Part shown: positions 16,100-25,960 of the stretch, piece by piece | Numbering within the stretch: position 1 is the stretch's first letter | Layout of the letters: every line of letters starts with the position of its first letter | IMG/VR virus record: IMGVR_UViG_3300027733_001467 | Span: 1 to 54,851 of that record | Strand: one strand, 5' to 3' | Source of the DNA: a virus | Length of the DNA stretch: 54,851 nucleotides | Notes under the pieces: generated by a model | Databases searched by the model: none | Told to the model about the DNA's origin: nothing | Seen by the model: only the letters and a program-made list of their open reading frames with translations | Position numbers and translations under genes: made by a program

Positions 16100-17296
16100 A
16101 TGGCAATACAAAATTTTAAAAATATAGTTGATTCAAAAGCGTATAGAGTTGATAGTAAAGATAGAGAAATCTTTGAAACAGGAGATTTACAATCTTTTTT
16201 TGGATTAAGTGATTCAGATTCTATTGAATTTATAATATATGATGCAAACGATAATCAATTACCGCAATCAAATTATGGATTGGTTAGATATGTTCCATTA
16301 ACAACTCAAAATATTAGAGATTACTTTCTTATAGCAGATGGTACTGTATTTCAGCGTTTTAATTTTCCAAACGAATATTTTATTGATGTTGAACGATTAT
16401 TAAAAGAAGCTGGATATAATAATGGTATATTTAAAACACAAATTACTTTAATTAGTAATAGAATTGGTAGTAATTCAAAGTATGATAAACTTTGGATTTC
16501 TGAAATATCACCATCAAGAACAGAAATAAGATTACTACCATTAAAAAGAAAAGAAACTGAAAATACTGATTTATTTCAAAGATTCGGTGTAATGATACAT
16601 GATGGTGAATTTAGAGATGATACAATTTACTATGCAATTGAATTTATTGAAAAAATAAATCCAACTCAAATATCAATTTATATAAAAGAAAAGTATTCTG
16701 AAAATTGGTTTAATAAACTTAATGCAGAATATAACATAAAAGGATTTGAAACATTTACAACAAGTGTTTATACTAAGTTTATGCAATCGGCATTGTATGA
16801 ATTTACAAATAGAATATCGGATATAAGAAATTTAGAATATGGTAATCCAAAACCAACTAAACCACCATTACAACTTTCAAAAGATACTATTCAAGATACT
16901 TGTTATAAACTTTTAATAAAAGCAATTGATTTTTATTTATTAACGCCAACGTTTAGCGAAAACTCAACATATGATACTCAAACAGATGATAGTATGGATA
17001 TTGTTGGGCAGGTTTTACAAAGAACTGAATCAGATACTAAAATAGATACAAAAGATCCTGTTATTAAAAAGGCTGAGATAGTTAAAGTGAACGATGTTGA
17101 AATGGATGTATTATTGGAAAAAGAAAAACCAATGCCTGATGATAGAAACCCAGAACCAGCACCTGAACCAACAAAGCCAACACCTGGAGGTGGAGGTAGT
17201 GGTGGAGGTAGTGGTGGAGGTAGTGGTGGAAATCCTTGGGATTCTAATTATGGTAATAGAGTAGATAGACCGGTAGAAAACGAAGCATTAAAATAA
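16100..17296 (+). CDS. Baseplate wedge-type protein with GGGS tail linker
   Basis: The 398-residue product has a mixed alpha/beta N-terminal two thirds (YFIDVERLLKEAGY, FQRFGVMIHDGEFRDDTIYYAIEFIEKI, then FTTSVYTKFMQSALYEF helices) and an acidic, proline-rich C-terminal tail. Near residues 363-378 the tail contains about three and a half Gly-Gly-Gly-Ser units from a 12-base tandem repeat. The protein lies between the coiled-coil protein and the giant LamG protein, in the position where T4 carries gp8-gp10. The family is not recognised. The flexible linker suggests the tail tethers a short end motif (NPWDSNYGNR). Confidence 0.65.
   Translation: MAIQNFKNIVDSKAYRVDSKDREIFETGDLQSFFGLSDSDSIEFIIYDANDNQLPQSNYGLVRYVPLTTQNIRDYFLIADGTVFQRFNFPNEYFIDVERLLKEAGYNNGIFKTQITLISNRIGSNSKYDKLWISEISPSRTEIRLLPLKRKETENTDLFQRFGVMIHDGEFRDDTIYYAIEFIEKINPTQISIYIKEKYSENWFNKLNAEYNIKGFETFTTSVYTKFMQSALYEFTNRISDIRNLEYGNPKPTKPPLQLSKDTIQDTCYKLLIKAIDFYLLTPTFSENSTYDTQTDDSMDIVGQVLQRTESDTKIDTKDPVIKKAEIVKVNDVEMDVLLEKEKPMPDDRNPEPAPEPTKPTPGGGGSGGGSGGGSGGNPWDSNYGNRVDRPVENEALK
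17189..17230 (+). repeat. 12-bp tandem repeat coding for GGGS linker
   Basis: Three and a half perfect copies of GGTGGAGGTAGT run from 17189. They are in frame and encode Gly-Gly-Gly-Ser units in the tail of the preceding wedge-type protein. Confidence 0.9.
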
Positions 17297-17311
17297 AGTA
17301 ATTGTAGAGAA

Positions 17312-20300
17312 ATGATAAATTCAGATGAAATATTATGGGGTAACTCTGTAAATAATGAAAATGGTATTGATTACATAACACCAGCTTATGGCGGTGGTGG
17401 TGCGGCAGGTGGTAGCACATATACTCCTATTGCAGTTGGTACTTACAATGGTACTGTAAATTCTGATATAAATGCATTCTTTTTTATTAAAGCAAATGTG
17501 CCTGGTGTTAGTATATATTTAGATGGAGAGTATATAAATAAAGAAGCACCATATAAAATTAATATTCAATTAAGTGATATAGTTGGAAAGGCAAGAGGAT
17601 ATCGTGAAATTACGGTTAAAAAAACGGCATATAATTCACTTGAAAAATATGTAATATATGCATCAATAAATCCTGATTATGGTAACGATATATATTACAC
17701 TGATGCAGCCCCATTAAGTTCTACATATAATACCACCTCACCATATTTAATTTCAATAAAAAAATATGTAAATGATGTAGACCAATTTTTTCAATACGAT
17801 AATTCGATTATTCAACAAACATTAGATTTTAGTTTAACAGAACAATCCATTAAAGATGATGAAGCAATTTCTTTTAAAAAATTAACAATAACCCTTGATA
17901 ATAATTATGTTAAATTAGTAAAAGATAAATCAAAATCAATACCATTAGTTACTGGTGTTAATACAATAGATGCTGAATTTGGTTCAACCTTTTCAATAGC
18001 ATCATCAGATATAACAAAATATAAAATTAAATCTATAACTTTAAGTGGAGTTGGTAGAAAACAAAAAGTATTAGAAGCGAAAGAATTAGAAAGTATATCT
18101 ACAAGTATTGCATTAGATTATGATACAAATGTAATAATAGTAACAGAAAAATTAAAAGTACTTGCTAAAAATATTCCTGGCCTTGAATTAGTAAATTCCG
18201 AATCAAGCAGAATTTATAATATAAATAGTAAAAAAGATGCACCAATTGGAGTAAAAAAAATTGGAACTGTTGAAAAAATTACAGCATATGTAAATAATCA
18301 AAAATATGAATTTGCTGATTTAGGAAATACAACATCAGAAATATTATTAATTCCAGCAAAAGCATTTTCAGTAATAGGTAATTATAGAATTCTATTAGTA
18401 CCATCAAATTCAGAAGGAGATGGTGATATTATTCAATTAATGTATAATGTTGTTGATGATGTTTATGTAGGAGTTCCTGATATTAGGAATATACAATATC
18501 CATCTGAATTAAGAGGACCTGATTATGTTGGAACTAATGTTGATTTTACTATATCCTATGACTCGATTGATACAACTTTTGTAAGACTTTATGCTGGTAA
18601 AGCTTACATGCAATTAAACTCAAAAGGTAAGCAGGTTTTAAATATAGAAACTCTATTAGGATTATATGATACACCACCTGCACAAGATGGAGAATATATT
18701 TCTTTAGAATTAAAACTTATACCATATAATACAAGTGGAAAATCCGAAGTTATTGGTAAAGCTGAATCTGTATTTATTAAATTTATAAAAAGTAAATTAC
18801 TGATTCCTAGAACTGTAGCTATTAATAGAATAGCTGAAGCTTTTAAGTATCAATTTAAATCAATCGTAGTTCCTGATGACTCATCTAAATATCTTACACA
18901 TTTATTACATTTAGGAGATGGAAACAATAAAGTAATTACAACTTGGACTGGTAGTCAAGAATCTCTTATTTTAAAATTATACGAACCTGTACCAACCGAT
19001 ATCCAAACAAATCAATTAGTATGGATATCTAAATTACAAGCAAATCCAATTATTGAAACAGTAACTTTGCTTGGAACAAGTGAACAATTTTGTCCTCCAT
19101 TAAAAGGACCAAATTTTTCAATAGAAGCTGATAATGGTATTGGGTATAAAGTATATGATGATTTATTAGCTAGTGGGTCTAGTACATCTACGGATTTATT
19201 ATTTAAATACTCTCAGCAAAACGGAATAGATACAACTAAATTAAATATTCAATATGTAAGTGGTTCTGATTATCAGTTTCAAAACTTTGTAAATTTTGGT
19301 TCAGCTGAAGAAAGAATTAATAATTTCTTTTATAAAATACAATTAATAGAAAATTATGAAAGTACTTATACAAAATTAACAAATGGTACTGATTGGACTG
19401 GTTCTATATCAGTTGTAAATGAAGCATCTAAAGTATTAAGTTCTATTAGTGAAATTAAAAGAGCATTTGACGGATTTGAAAATATATTATATACATCATC
19501 ATCTATATACACAACATCAACAGTAGAATCCATATCATATCCATACAGCGGAAGTTCTAGATTAAATACAACTAGTAGTATAGCTATTAATTGGTATAAT
19601 TCTGTAGTAAATATTGCATATGAATATGATAAGTACAATAAGAATTGTTTAATAAATAATTTACCAGAATTTATAAAAGAAAATTCAGAAAATGAAGATT
19701 TTGCTACTTTCTTAGACATGATTGGTAATCATTATGATATAATATGGTCATATATAAATTCAATAGGTAGTAATAAAGTATTAGAACATAAGCAATTAAA
19801 TGGTATAGCAAATGATATGGTATATCAAATGTTAAAATCATTGGGTTGGGATGGTAGAAAAGCATATGATTCTCAATTTCTTTGGGAATATGCATTTGGA
19901 TTGAATAAAGATGGTACGCAAAAATATGGAAAGGATTTTGGAACTGAACCTGTATCTTTAAAAAGTGCTAATGAGGAAGTTTGGAGAAGAATATTAAATA
20001 ACTTACCTTATTTACTAAAACATAAAGGTACGGCTAGAGCTATGAAAGCTATTATGGCTTGTTATGGTGTACCTCAATCTATGTTGACTATAATGGAATT
20101 TGGAGGCCCTCAAAACCCAACTGAAGGAGCTGTAACTAAATTTACATACGATGACAGAACAGCTGCTATTTCTTTAGTTGAAACTTCATCTATAATAGTA
20201 CCTTGGCATACAACACCAAGTACAAGTACATATCCAAATGCAATTGAGTTAGCATTTAAACCATCGGAAATAACTTCAAAAGCAACTTTAATTTCTGGCA

Positions 20301-22285
20301 GTGAATTTACATTAGATTTGGTTAAAACAACTGGTTCATATGGTACTTTACAATTAAATTTTGGTGGTGATGCTTCTACAAGTACATACTTTGAAACAAG
20401 TGGAACTTACTATCCATATATTAGTATCATATATGCATATGGTCCTGATTTAGTTACGGGTAGTTTAGATTTTCCAATATCAACGGAAAATTATTCTCAT
20501 GTATTAATTAATAGAACTGATATAGGAAGTGGAAACTCTCAATATGATGTTTATTTAAATACATCAAATGGAACTAGAATAACAACAGCAGTTCATTTAT
20601 CTATTACTGGTAGTAATTCTCAATGGGAATCTGGTAACAGTATTTTAATAGGAGGCGATGGATTTATTGGTGAATTGGATGAATTCCGTTTATGGAATAA
20701 CCAATTACAGGTTTCTAAATTTAATAATCACACATTACATCCAAACGCTATCAATGGTAATCATATATCTTCATCATCCGATGATTTAATATTTAGATTG
20801 GATTTTGAATTACCTAGAAATAGAAAGGCTGCAGACAATGGACCTTTGCCCAAAGATGTATCTGATATATATATAAATAATGTTGCTATAAGTAACGAAT
20901 ACGGAGCAAACCATGCAACCGCAAGTAATTTTTATTCAGCAAATACATATCCATATCAATATGTTCCATATGATAGAACTGTAACTGCGAATGTTCCATC
21001 TGTTGGATTTGGATATGGTAATAAAATTAGATTTGAATCATCAAGTTTAATGCCTGGTAGAGATTTATCTTATAAAGTTAGAGCAACTCAAAAATCATTT
21101 GATAGAGCTCCTATTGATTCAAATCGTTTAGGTTTATTTCTTTCTCCAACTAAAGAATTAAATATGGATATCCTAAAAGCATTTGGAGATTTCAATATTG
21201 ATAATTACATTGGAGATTATGGAGATGAATATAAAGATAGTTATTCTGAATTAGATAAATTAAGAGTTTATTATTTCAAAAGATTAAACAGAGATATCTA
21301 CGAATATATAAGATTAGTTAAGTATATTGATAAATCTTTATTTGATGTATTGCAAGATGTTGCGCCGGCTAGAGCTAATGTTTCGAAAGGATTATTAATC
21401 GAACCGCATTTTTTAGAAAGAAATAAAACTGTATGGAATAAACCTGAAACAGATTATAAAGATATTAAAGGATTAATTGATACAACGGATTCAAAAAATA
21501 TTGAAATGGATGTGCCTATGCAAGATGCACATCTTGATGCAACTGAAATAGCAATATTTGATTTTGAATATGATAAAATTGATGGCTTAATAACATATGA
21601 TGATTTATATGTTTTAGATGGTACAACTCCATTCTATGATGGTGAATTAGAAAATTCATTTAGTGGTTCATTAATAGGAACAGTACCAATGTGGGCTGCA
21701 TCAATACAAACACCTGTAACTGGTAGTATTATAGCTGAATTATTTGGAAATTTCCAAGCGGTTGGTATGGAAATCAATAATGGGTTTGGATTTTATGGAG
21801 AAAATTCAGTAAGTATTGTTACTACGATAGATATTCATGGAAATATAAATAAAAATAGAAAAATAATTAATTTACTTAAAAAATCATATATAGAAAATGT
21901 AAAAACCCAAATTTCAGGATATCCCACAATTGGTGCATTGCCAGGAGAGCAAGTAGTTTATGATTATCTTCCTATAACAAAATATAAATACGAAGTTAAT
22001 ATATTACCATTTGCAACTGGCTCATATGGAGTACCTGTTACACCAAGTATAGGTGGTGATGTAGTATCTGTACTTCCTTTGAATAATTATTTTTATACTC
22101 ATTATAAATATAAAAACAATTTGGGAGAAGGTATGATTCGTTCATTCTGGAAAGGTTCTATTCAAGATTCCACAACAACACCGGATGGATTAGATGCGGT
22201 TGAAACATTTAGTACTAATGCTAACATTCTTAGAGTGGCTAAGACTGGAAGAGGTAGTGGAGAACCAATATTGGAAGTGGATTAA
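17312..22285 (+). CDS. Giant baseplate/fibre protein with LamG-like domain, 1657 aa
   Basis: This very long protein starts with a Gly-rich segment and a beta domain with KITVKKTAYNSLEKY-like PEGA features (about 40-120), then several Ig-like or carbohydrate-like regions (about 130-590). A helical part (about 760-920) includes YLLKHKGTARAMKAIMACYGVP, a motif I associate with tail-linked wedge proteins. A concanavalin/LamG-like sandwich (about 960-1130: FIGELDEFRLWNNQL) follows, with further helical and beta regions up to 1657. It may combine wedge (gp7-like position) and receptor-contact roles. There are no signal peptide or enzymatic motifs. It ends the baseplate operon; a candidate promoter follows at 22307. 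Confidence 0.7.
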   Translation: MINSDEILWGNSVNNENGIDYITPAYGGGGAAGGSTYTPIAVGTYNGTVNSDINAFFFIKANVPGVSIYLDGEYINKEAPYKINIQLSDIVGKARGYREITVKKTAYNSLEKYVIYASINPDYGNDIYYTDAAPLSSTYNTTSPYLISIKKYVNDVDQFFQYDNSIIQQTLDFSLTEQSIKDDEAISFKKLTITLDNNYVKLVKDKSKSIPLVTGVNTIDAEFGSTFSIASSDITKYKIKSITLSGVGRKQKVLEAKELESISTSIALDYDTNVIIVTEKLKVLAKNIPGLELVNSESSRIYNINSKKDAPIGVKKIGTVEKITAYVNNQKYEFADLGNTTSEILLIPAKAFSVIGNYRILLVPSNSEGDGDIIQLMYNVVDDVYVGVPDIRNIQYPSELRGPDYVGTNVDFTISYDSIDTTFVRLYAGKAYMQLNSKGKQVLNIETLLGLYDTPPAQDGEYISLELKLIPYNTSGKSEVIGKAESVFIKFIKSKLLIPRTVAINRIAEAFKYQFKSIVVPDDSSKYLTHLLHLGDGNNKVITTWTGSQESLILKLYEPVPTDIQTNQLVWISKLQANPIIETVTLLGTSEQFCPPLKGPNFSIEADNGIGYKVYDDLLASGSSTSTDLLFKYSQQNGIDTTKLNIQYVSGSDYQFQNFVNFGSAEERINNFFYKIQLIENYESTYTKLTNGTDWTGSISVVNEASKVLSSISEIKRAFDGFENILYTSSSIYTTSTVESISYPYSGSSRLNTTSSIAINWYNSVVNIAYEYDKYNKNCLINNLPEFIKENSENEDFATFLDMIGNHYDIIWSYINSIGSNKVLEHKQLNGIANDMVYQMLKSLGWDGRKAYDSQFLWEYAFGLNKDGTQKYGKDFGTEPVSLKSANEEVWRRILNNLPYLLKHKGTARAMKAIMACYGVPQSMLTIMEFGGPQNPTEGAVTKFTYDDRTAAISLVETSSIIVPWHTTPSTSTYPNAIELAFKPSEITSKATLISGSEFTLDLVKTTGSYGTLQLNFGGDASTSTYFETSGTYYPYISIIYAYGPDLVTGSLDFPISTENYSHVLINRTDIGSGNSQYDVYLNTSNGTRITTAVHLSITGSNSQWESGNSILIGGDGFIGELDEFRLWNNQLQVSKFNNHTLHPNAINGNHISSSSDDLIFRLDFELPRNRKAADNGPLPKDVSDIYINNVAISNEYGANHATASNFYSANTYPYQYVPYDRTVTANVPSVGFGYGNKIRFESSSLMPGRDLSYKVRATQKSFDRAPIDSNRLGLFLSPTKELNMDILKAFGDFNIDNYIGDYGDEYKDSYSELDKLRVYYFKRLNRDIYEYIRLVKYIDKSLFDVLQDVAPARANVSKGLLIEPHFLERNKTVWNKPETDYKDIKGLIDTTDSKNIEMDVPMQDAHLDATEIAIFDFEYDKIDGLITYDDLYVLDGTTPFYDGELENSFSGSLIGTVPMWAASIQTPVTGSIIAELFGNFQAVGMEINNGFGFYGENSVSIVTTIDIHGNINKNRKIINLLKKSYIENVKTQISGYPTIGALPGEQVVYDYLPITKYKYEVNILPFATGSYGVPVTPSIGGDVVSVLPLNNYFYTHYKYKNNLGEGMIRSFWKGSIQDSTTTPDGLDAVETFSTNANILRVAKTGRGSGEPILEVD

Positions 22286-22306
22286 TTTGAAAATAAAAAT
22301 AAGTTA

Positions 22307-22314
22307 TATTTATA
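22307..22314 (+). promoter_or_regulatory. TATTTATA motif, candidate late promoter
   Basis: TATTTATA, inside TTATATTTATAG, lies 26 bases before the ATG at 22341 and 22 bases after the end of the giant gene. Confidence 0.4.
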
Positions 22315-22340
22315 GAATATAGAATAAAAACAATTCAAAA

Positions 22341-22970
22341 ATGGGATATTTAGATAATTCAACAATTACTGTAGATGCTATTCTTACCAAAAAAGGTAGA
22401 CAAAAATTAGCACAAGGACAATCTTTAAACATTACAAAGTTCGCTTTAGGTGATGATGAGATTGATTACCAACTATATGAACCAGCTCACCCAAAGGGTA
22501 GTACTGCAGCTGATTCAGCTATTTTAGCACTTCCAATTACTCAGGCATCGCCGGATGAAACGCAAGTATTAAGATATAAGATACTAACTTTACCAAAAGG
22601 TAGTACAAAAATACCAACGGTAAATATAGGTACAACGGCAATATCATCTTATCAAAGTGATGGAGGAACTTCGTTATCACCACAAACTAATCCAACCGGA
22701 AATAGTTCAGCCGGATATACCGCAGTATTAGCAGACCAAAGAGCTGGTACTTTACAAGTAACAGAAGCTACAACTGGTGGTACAACAATACCTGTATTTT
22801 TGGGAGAGGATGTAACATCAACTGCACAGGTAGTAACTGGAAAGAAATTCACATTTACACCTAATCCAAAATTAACAACAGATGTTGCAACAACAATAAC
22901 TGTTTATGGTAATGAGACTGGTGGTTCTGTTTCTATACCGGTAACTATAACGTATAAAGCAACAGTATAA
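22341..22970 (+). CDS. Conserved T4-like structural protein, 209 aa
   Basis: The N-terminus MGYLDNSTITVDAILTKKGR followed by LAQG and ITKFALGDDEIDYQLY is a pattern I recall from structural proteins of many T4-like marine and Bacteroidota phages. The middle holds a Gln/Ser/Thr-rich stretch, and the last 70 residues look like a small Ig-like sandwich (KFTFTPNPKL... VSIPVTITYKATV). It is probably an exposed tail or baseplate component made in many copies. The gap to the next gene is 18 bases. The specific role is not known to me. Confidence 0.7.
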   Translation: MGYLDNSTITVDAILTKKGRQKLAQGQSLNITKFALGDDEIDYQLYEPAHPKGSTAADSAILALPITQASPDETQVLRYKILTLPKGSTKIPTVNIGTTAISSYQSDGGTSLSPQTNPTGNSSAGYTAVLADQRAGTLQVTEATTGGTTIPVFLGEDVTSTAQVVTGKKFTFTPNPKLTTDVATTITVYGNETGGSVSIPVTITYKATV

Positions 22971-22988
22971 AATAAATAGATATAAAAA

Positions 22989-24239
22989 ATGGCACTAATT
23001 AATGACTTAAATATAACCTCCCAAATAGCTGCATTAGCTAATTCTGGACAGGTTGACACAAACCAAATCGTATCTTTACTTAATAGCGCACTTCCTGCTG
23101 GACAGCAAATTGCTAATTCGACAGGAGGAGTAACTACTGGTGTATTTAAAAGATTTGGTGATTTTGACCAAGTAAAAGCAAAAATAGAAGTTGTAACAAC
23201 TGGATTGTGGAGTGGGGATAATGGAGTATTAACAACATTCTTTACAGCATCTGCACAAGATGATAATTGGGATGCTACTATAAAAAGCACTCAATATTAT
23301 TTAAATGTATATGAGTATAATCCTCAATTAAGTTCATCTGCAGAAATTAACTTTGCAGTAGCTTATGGACATTATCATGGTAGTGGTTCTAGAGATTATT
23401 CAAACCAAGATACTTTGGTAGCAACTAAAGGAACATATTTCCAATACAAATCAATGTTGTTGGAATATGGAGAAACAAAATTCTCATTTAATAATAGTGT
23501 AGGAACTACAACAGATTCTAACGATATTTATATAATTAATGTTGATAGAGGCCGTTTTAGAGAATCGATGGATCCGGGTAACTGGCAATTGTCATTAAGT
23601 GGTTCTAATGGATTATTTCATTTCATTGATGATAGTGATAAAAAATTCTCTGATACGGCTGGTAAAGCTGGTAGAGTATTTAATGTTGTAAGTGGTTCAT
23701 TGAATTTAGGTACTGAAAATTTAGCAACGGTAAAGGCAACAACCGACGCAACTACTGGATTAGGATTCGGTAAATTCTATCCTGATAGAGGTATTATAAT
23801 TTTAAATCCAAAAGCAGTGGGTTCTATGATTGGTACTGTTAAAAGTACTGGTGGGGCTTCTTTAGGAAACTTAAGTGGTTCGTTATCAACTGCAGCTGAG
23901 CAATATAATCACAAAAGATTATTATACGCAATAAGTGGGGGATATGATGGTGGTGTTGATGAGGGTGGATTTATGGCTAGAAGAACTGAAAATGTATCTA
24001 CACAACATTTCTTTGTAAGAGCAACAAATAGAGAATTTAACTATTCTAACAATCCAACTTATGTAAATACTGATGGTACATTTGTAGAAACTTCATTTAA
24101 TACTGACCCTTATACATATGTAACAACTGTAGGTCTTTACAATGATTCAAACGAATTAGTTGCAGTGGCTAAAACATCTCAACCAATTCCTAAATCATTT
24201 GATAAAGAAATTCTTATTAAAGTTAAATTATCATTCTAA
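22989..24239 (+). CDS. Structural protein, paralogue of the gene at 24306
   Basis: The 416-residue protein starts with a helical part (about 1-50) and continues as a strand-rich structural protein. Its last 75 residues (EFNYSNNPTYV ... YVTTVGLYNDSNELVAVAK ... PIPKSFDKEILIKVKL) closely resemble the end of the product of the gene at 24306. A central glycine/serine-rich segment (about 240-310) separates the two halves. It is followed by the strongest rho-independent terminator of the window. It is likely an abundant tail- or baseplate-associated protein. No T4 counterpart is evident, and it lacks features of sheath or tube proteins that I could recognise. Confidence 0.7.
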   Translation: MALINDLNITSQIAALANSGQVDTNQIVSLLNSALPAGQQIANSTGGVTTGVFKRFGDFDQVKAKIEVVTTGLWSGDNGVLTTFFTASAQDDNWDATIKSTQYYLNVYEYNPQLSSSAEINFAVAYGHYHGSGSRDYSNQDTLVATKGTYFQYKSMLLEYGETKFSFNNSVGTTTDSNDIYIINVDRGRFRESMDPGNWQLSLSGSNGLFHFIDDSDKKFSDTAGKAGRVFNVVSGSLNLGTENLATVKATTDATTGLGFGKFYPDRGIIILNPKAVGSMIGTVKSTGGASLGNLSGSLSTAAEQYNHKRLLYAISGGYDGGVDEGGFMARRTENVSTQHFFVRATNREFNYSNNPTYVNTDGTFVETSFNTDPYTYVTTVGLYNDSNELVAVAKTSQPIPKSFDKEILIKVKLSF

Positions 24240-24260
24240 TTTAAAATAATATAAATTAAG

Positions 24261-24284
24261 AAACCCCCTCATTGGGGGTTTTTT
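24261..24284 (+). terminator. Strong rho-independent terminator
   Basis: A perfect 8-bp stem AAACCCCC / GGGGGTTT with a 5-base loop (TCATT) is followed by a T-run (TTTTTTG). It lies 22 bases after the stop of the preceding structural gene. Confidence 0.9.
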
Positions 24285-24294
24285 GTTAAATGAA

Positions 24295-24302
24295 TATTTA
24301 TA
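24295..24302 (+). promoter_or_regulatory. TATTTATA motif next to terminator, candidate late promoter
   Basis: TATTTATA lies 13 bases past the terminator stem and just three bases before the ATG at 24306, the same layout as at 2315-2326. A transcript from it would be nearly leaderless. Confidence 0.4.
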
Positions 24303-24305
24303 GAT

Positions 24306-25292
24306 ATGTTAAAGGAAATACCAAAATCGGATATTATTGTTAGACCTTTCAAAGTTTACAAAGAGTGGCTTGGTACATCACAAGATGATACTCCTGTTGC
24401 CTATGGTACTAAAGTAACAAATAAAGCGTTTAATGCAGATACCGATAAATATACTATGGTTGATAATTGTAAAGTATATGAAAAATTATTATATAATTCA
24501 GTAGCGGCACAATTTTATAAAAATCCAGCAACCGCATCTATTTTTTCAGAGGTTGGTAATAGAATATCATACGCATCAACATATGAGAGAGTTATAAATA
24601 ATACTATTGCGGTAATATCAATACCTCAACAAAAATATGGGGAGGGAATAAAGCCGGGTTCTGTTGTTTTAACAAATGACCCAAATGGCACTGGTGAAGT
24701 ATATACAGATGATGGTTATTCTAATTTAATAGATGGATATATTACAGTAAATGGTAAAACTATTCCTAATGTATATGGTAATATTTTCTATGATAGAGGA
24801 TTAATTGTACTTACTAAAGATATTGTTAGTGGTTCTACCTTTGTTAGTTATTCATTGGATTTCCGTTCAAGTAAAACTATATATGAGAATGAAATATTTA
24901 TATCTGTATTAGAAAATGAATTTAATGTATCAACAAATCCATCTTCATATCATGAGGATGGTGGATATAATTATGTTGCGGTAATTAATGACCCGAATGA
25001 TAATTCTTTAACTGAAACTTATAATAAAACTATTCACGTTGATGGTATTAGGTATATTGCAAACACAAATAGACCATTTACCTCATCGTTAGATAATACT
25101 AAAAGATTTAGTTTTGATGATTATATAGAAAGTAGTTCTTTAGACCCTACTGGTTCATTCTTAGCACCATATATTACAACAATTGGGTTATATGATAATG
25201 AATTAAATATGGTTGCAGTGGCTAAATTACCAAAACCAATAAAATCATTACCAGACTATCCAGTAAACTTTATTATTCGTTTTGATACATAA
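24306..25292 (+). CDS. Structural protein, paralogue of the gene at 22989
   Basis: The 328-residue product begins MLKEIPKSDIIVRPFKVYKEW. I recall this type of N-terminus in tail-associated proteins of T4-like phages. The last 90 residues repeat the pattern of the upstream gene (EFNVSTNPSSYHE ... YITTIGLYDNELNMVAVAKL ... KSLPDYPVNFIIRFDT), so the two arose by duplication of at least a C-terminal domain. A middle part holds PNVYGNIFYDRGLIVLTKD, again matching the FYPDRGIIILNPK segment of the paralogue. It has its own terminator-promoter boundary. Probably a baseplate or tail-tip component. Confidence 0.7.
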   Translation: MLKEIPKSDIIVRPFKVYKEWLGTSQDDTPVAYGTKVTNKAFNADTDKYTMVDNCKVYEKLLYNSVAAQFYKNPATASIFSEVGNRISYASTYERVINNTIAVISIPQQKYGEGIKPGSVVLTNDPNGTGEVYTDDGYSNLIDGYITVNGKTIPNVYGNIFYDRGLIVLTKDIVSGSTFVSYSLDFRSSKTIYENEIFISVLENEFNVSTNPSSYHEDGGYNYVAVINDPNDNSLTETYNKTIHVDGIRYIANTNRPFTSSLDNTKRFSFDDYIESSSLDPTGSFLAPYITTIGLYDNELNMVAVAKLPKPIKSLPDYPVNFIIRFDT

Positions 25293-25297
25293 CGTTA

Positions 25298-25305
25298 TAT
25301 TTATA
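25298..25305 (+). promoter_or_regulatory. TATTTATA motif, candidate late promoter
   Basis: TATTTATA, inside TTATATTTATACA, lies 20 bases before the ATG at 25326 and just after the stop of the previous gene. Confidence 0.4.
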
Positions 25306-25325
25306 CATAGAAAACAATTTAAGAT

Positions 25326-25544
25326 ATGTCATTAGTTGATTTATACACAAAGAGCACTCCAAAGACTGCAAAAATAGATGCAAAGGGTAAAGATAAAACA
25401 CCAATAGGTGTGGAATATCCATTTAATGGTTCTAAAGATTTAATGAAGTCTGACCTTTCTAAAGCAAGAAACGGCGCAATAGGACAAGGAGCAGGTGGAT
25501 ACGATAATAAAAAAGTATATTCTACCTCTATAAAAAACAAATAA
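25326..25544 (+). CDS. Small phage protein, 72 aa
   Basis: A 72-residue lysine- and glycine-rich polypeptide (KSTPKTAKIDAKGKDKTPIG ... GAIGQGAGGYDNKKV) with little predicted core, probably flexible. It has its own candidate promoter and its stop abuts the GTG start of the nuclease-like gene. I do not recognise a family. Similar short basic proteins near tail genes are sometimes virion parts, but nothing here proves it. Confidence 0.6.
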   Translation: MSLVDLYTKSTPKTAKIDAKGKDKTPIGVEYPFNGSKDLMKSDLSKARNGAIGQGAGGYDNKKVYSTSIKNK

Positions 25545-25958
25545 GTGAGCTGGAAATTTAATGGAAATATTGTTACAGAAGAAACCACACCAGAAGGTGC
25601 GGTTGGATTTGTCTATAAGATAATTGATACTAGAACTAATAGATTCTATATAGGAAAGAAATCCTTATCTCAAACCCGTAGATTGAAACCCCTTAAGGGA
25701 AAGACTCGTAGGAGGGTTGTAAAGAAAGCATCTGATTGGGAAAAATACTACTCATCAAACGAATGGATTAAATCGGAAGTAAAAGCTGGAAACGCTGAAT
25801 ATTTTGAAAGAGAAATCATTCAATTTTGTTTCTCAAAAAAATCCTTATCATATTACGAAATAAAATGGCAGTTTCATTACGATGTCCTTGCCAACGAACA
25901 AGCAATAAACGAAAACCTTATGGGAAAATTCTTCCGTAGGGATATTATAAACCCATAG
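25545..25958 (+). CDS. GIY-YIG-like nuclease
   Basis: The GTG start lies immediately after the previous TAA. Residues 20-40 read GFVYKIIDTRTNRFYIGKK, matching the two strands of a GIY-YIG nuclease (G-F-V-Y for GIY, F-Y-I-G for YIG). A basic stretch (about 45-60) and the helix FEREIIQFCFSKKSLSYYE (about 88-106) with a conserved-type Glu follow, then a basic end. At 137 residues it is one compact domain with no DNA-binding extension, unlike typical homing endonucleases. T4 endonuclease II (DenA), which degrades host DNA, is also GIY-YIG, so host-DNA attack or a repair role are options. The metal-binding residues are not fully confirmed. Confidence 0.65.
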   Translation: MSWKFNGNIVTEETTPEGAVGFVYKIIDTRTNRFYIGKKSLSQTRRLKPLKGKTRRRVVKKASDWEKYYSSNEWIKSEVKAGNAEYFEREIIQFCFSKKSLSYYEIKWQFHYDVLANEQAINENLMGKFFRRDIINP

Positions 25959-25960
25959 TT

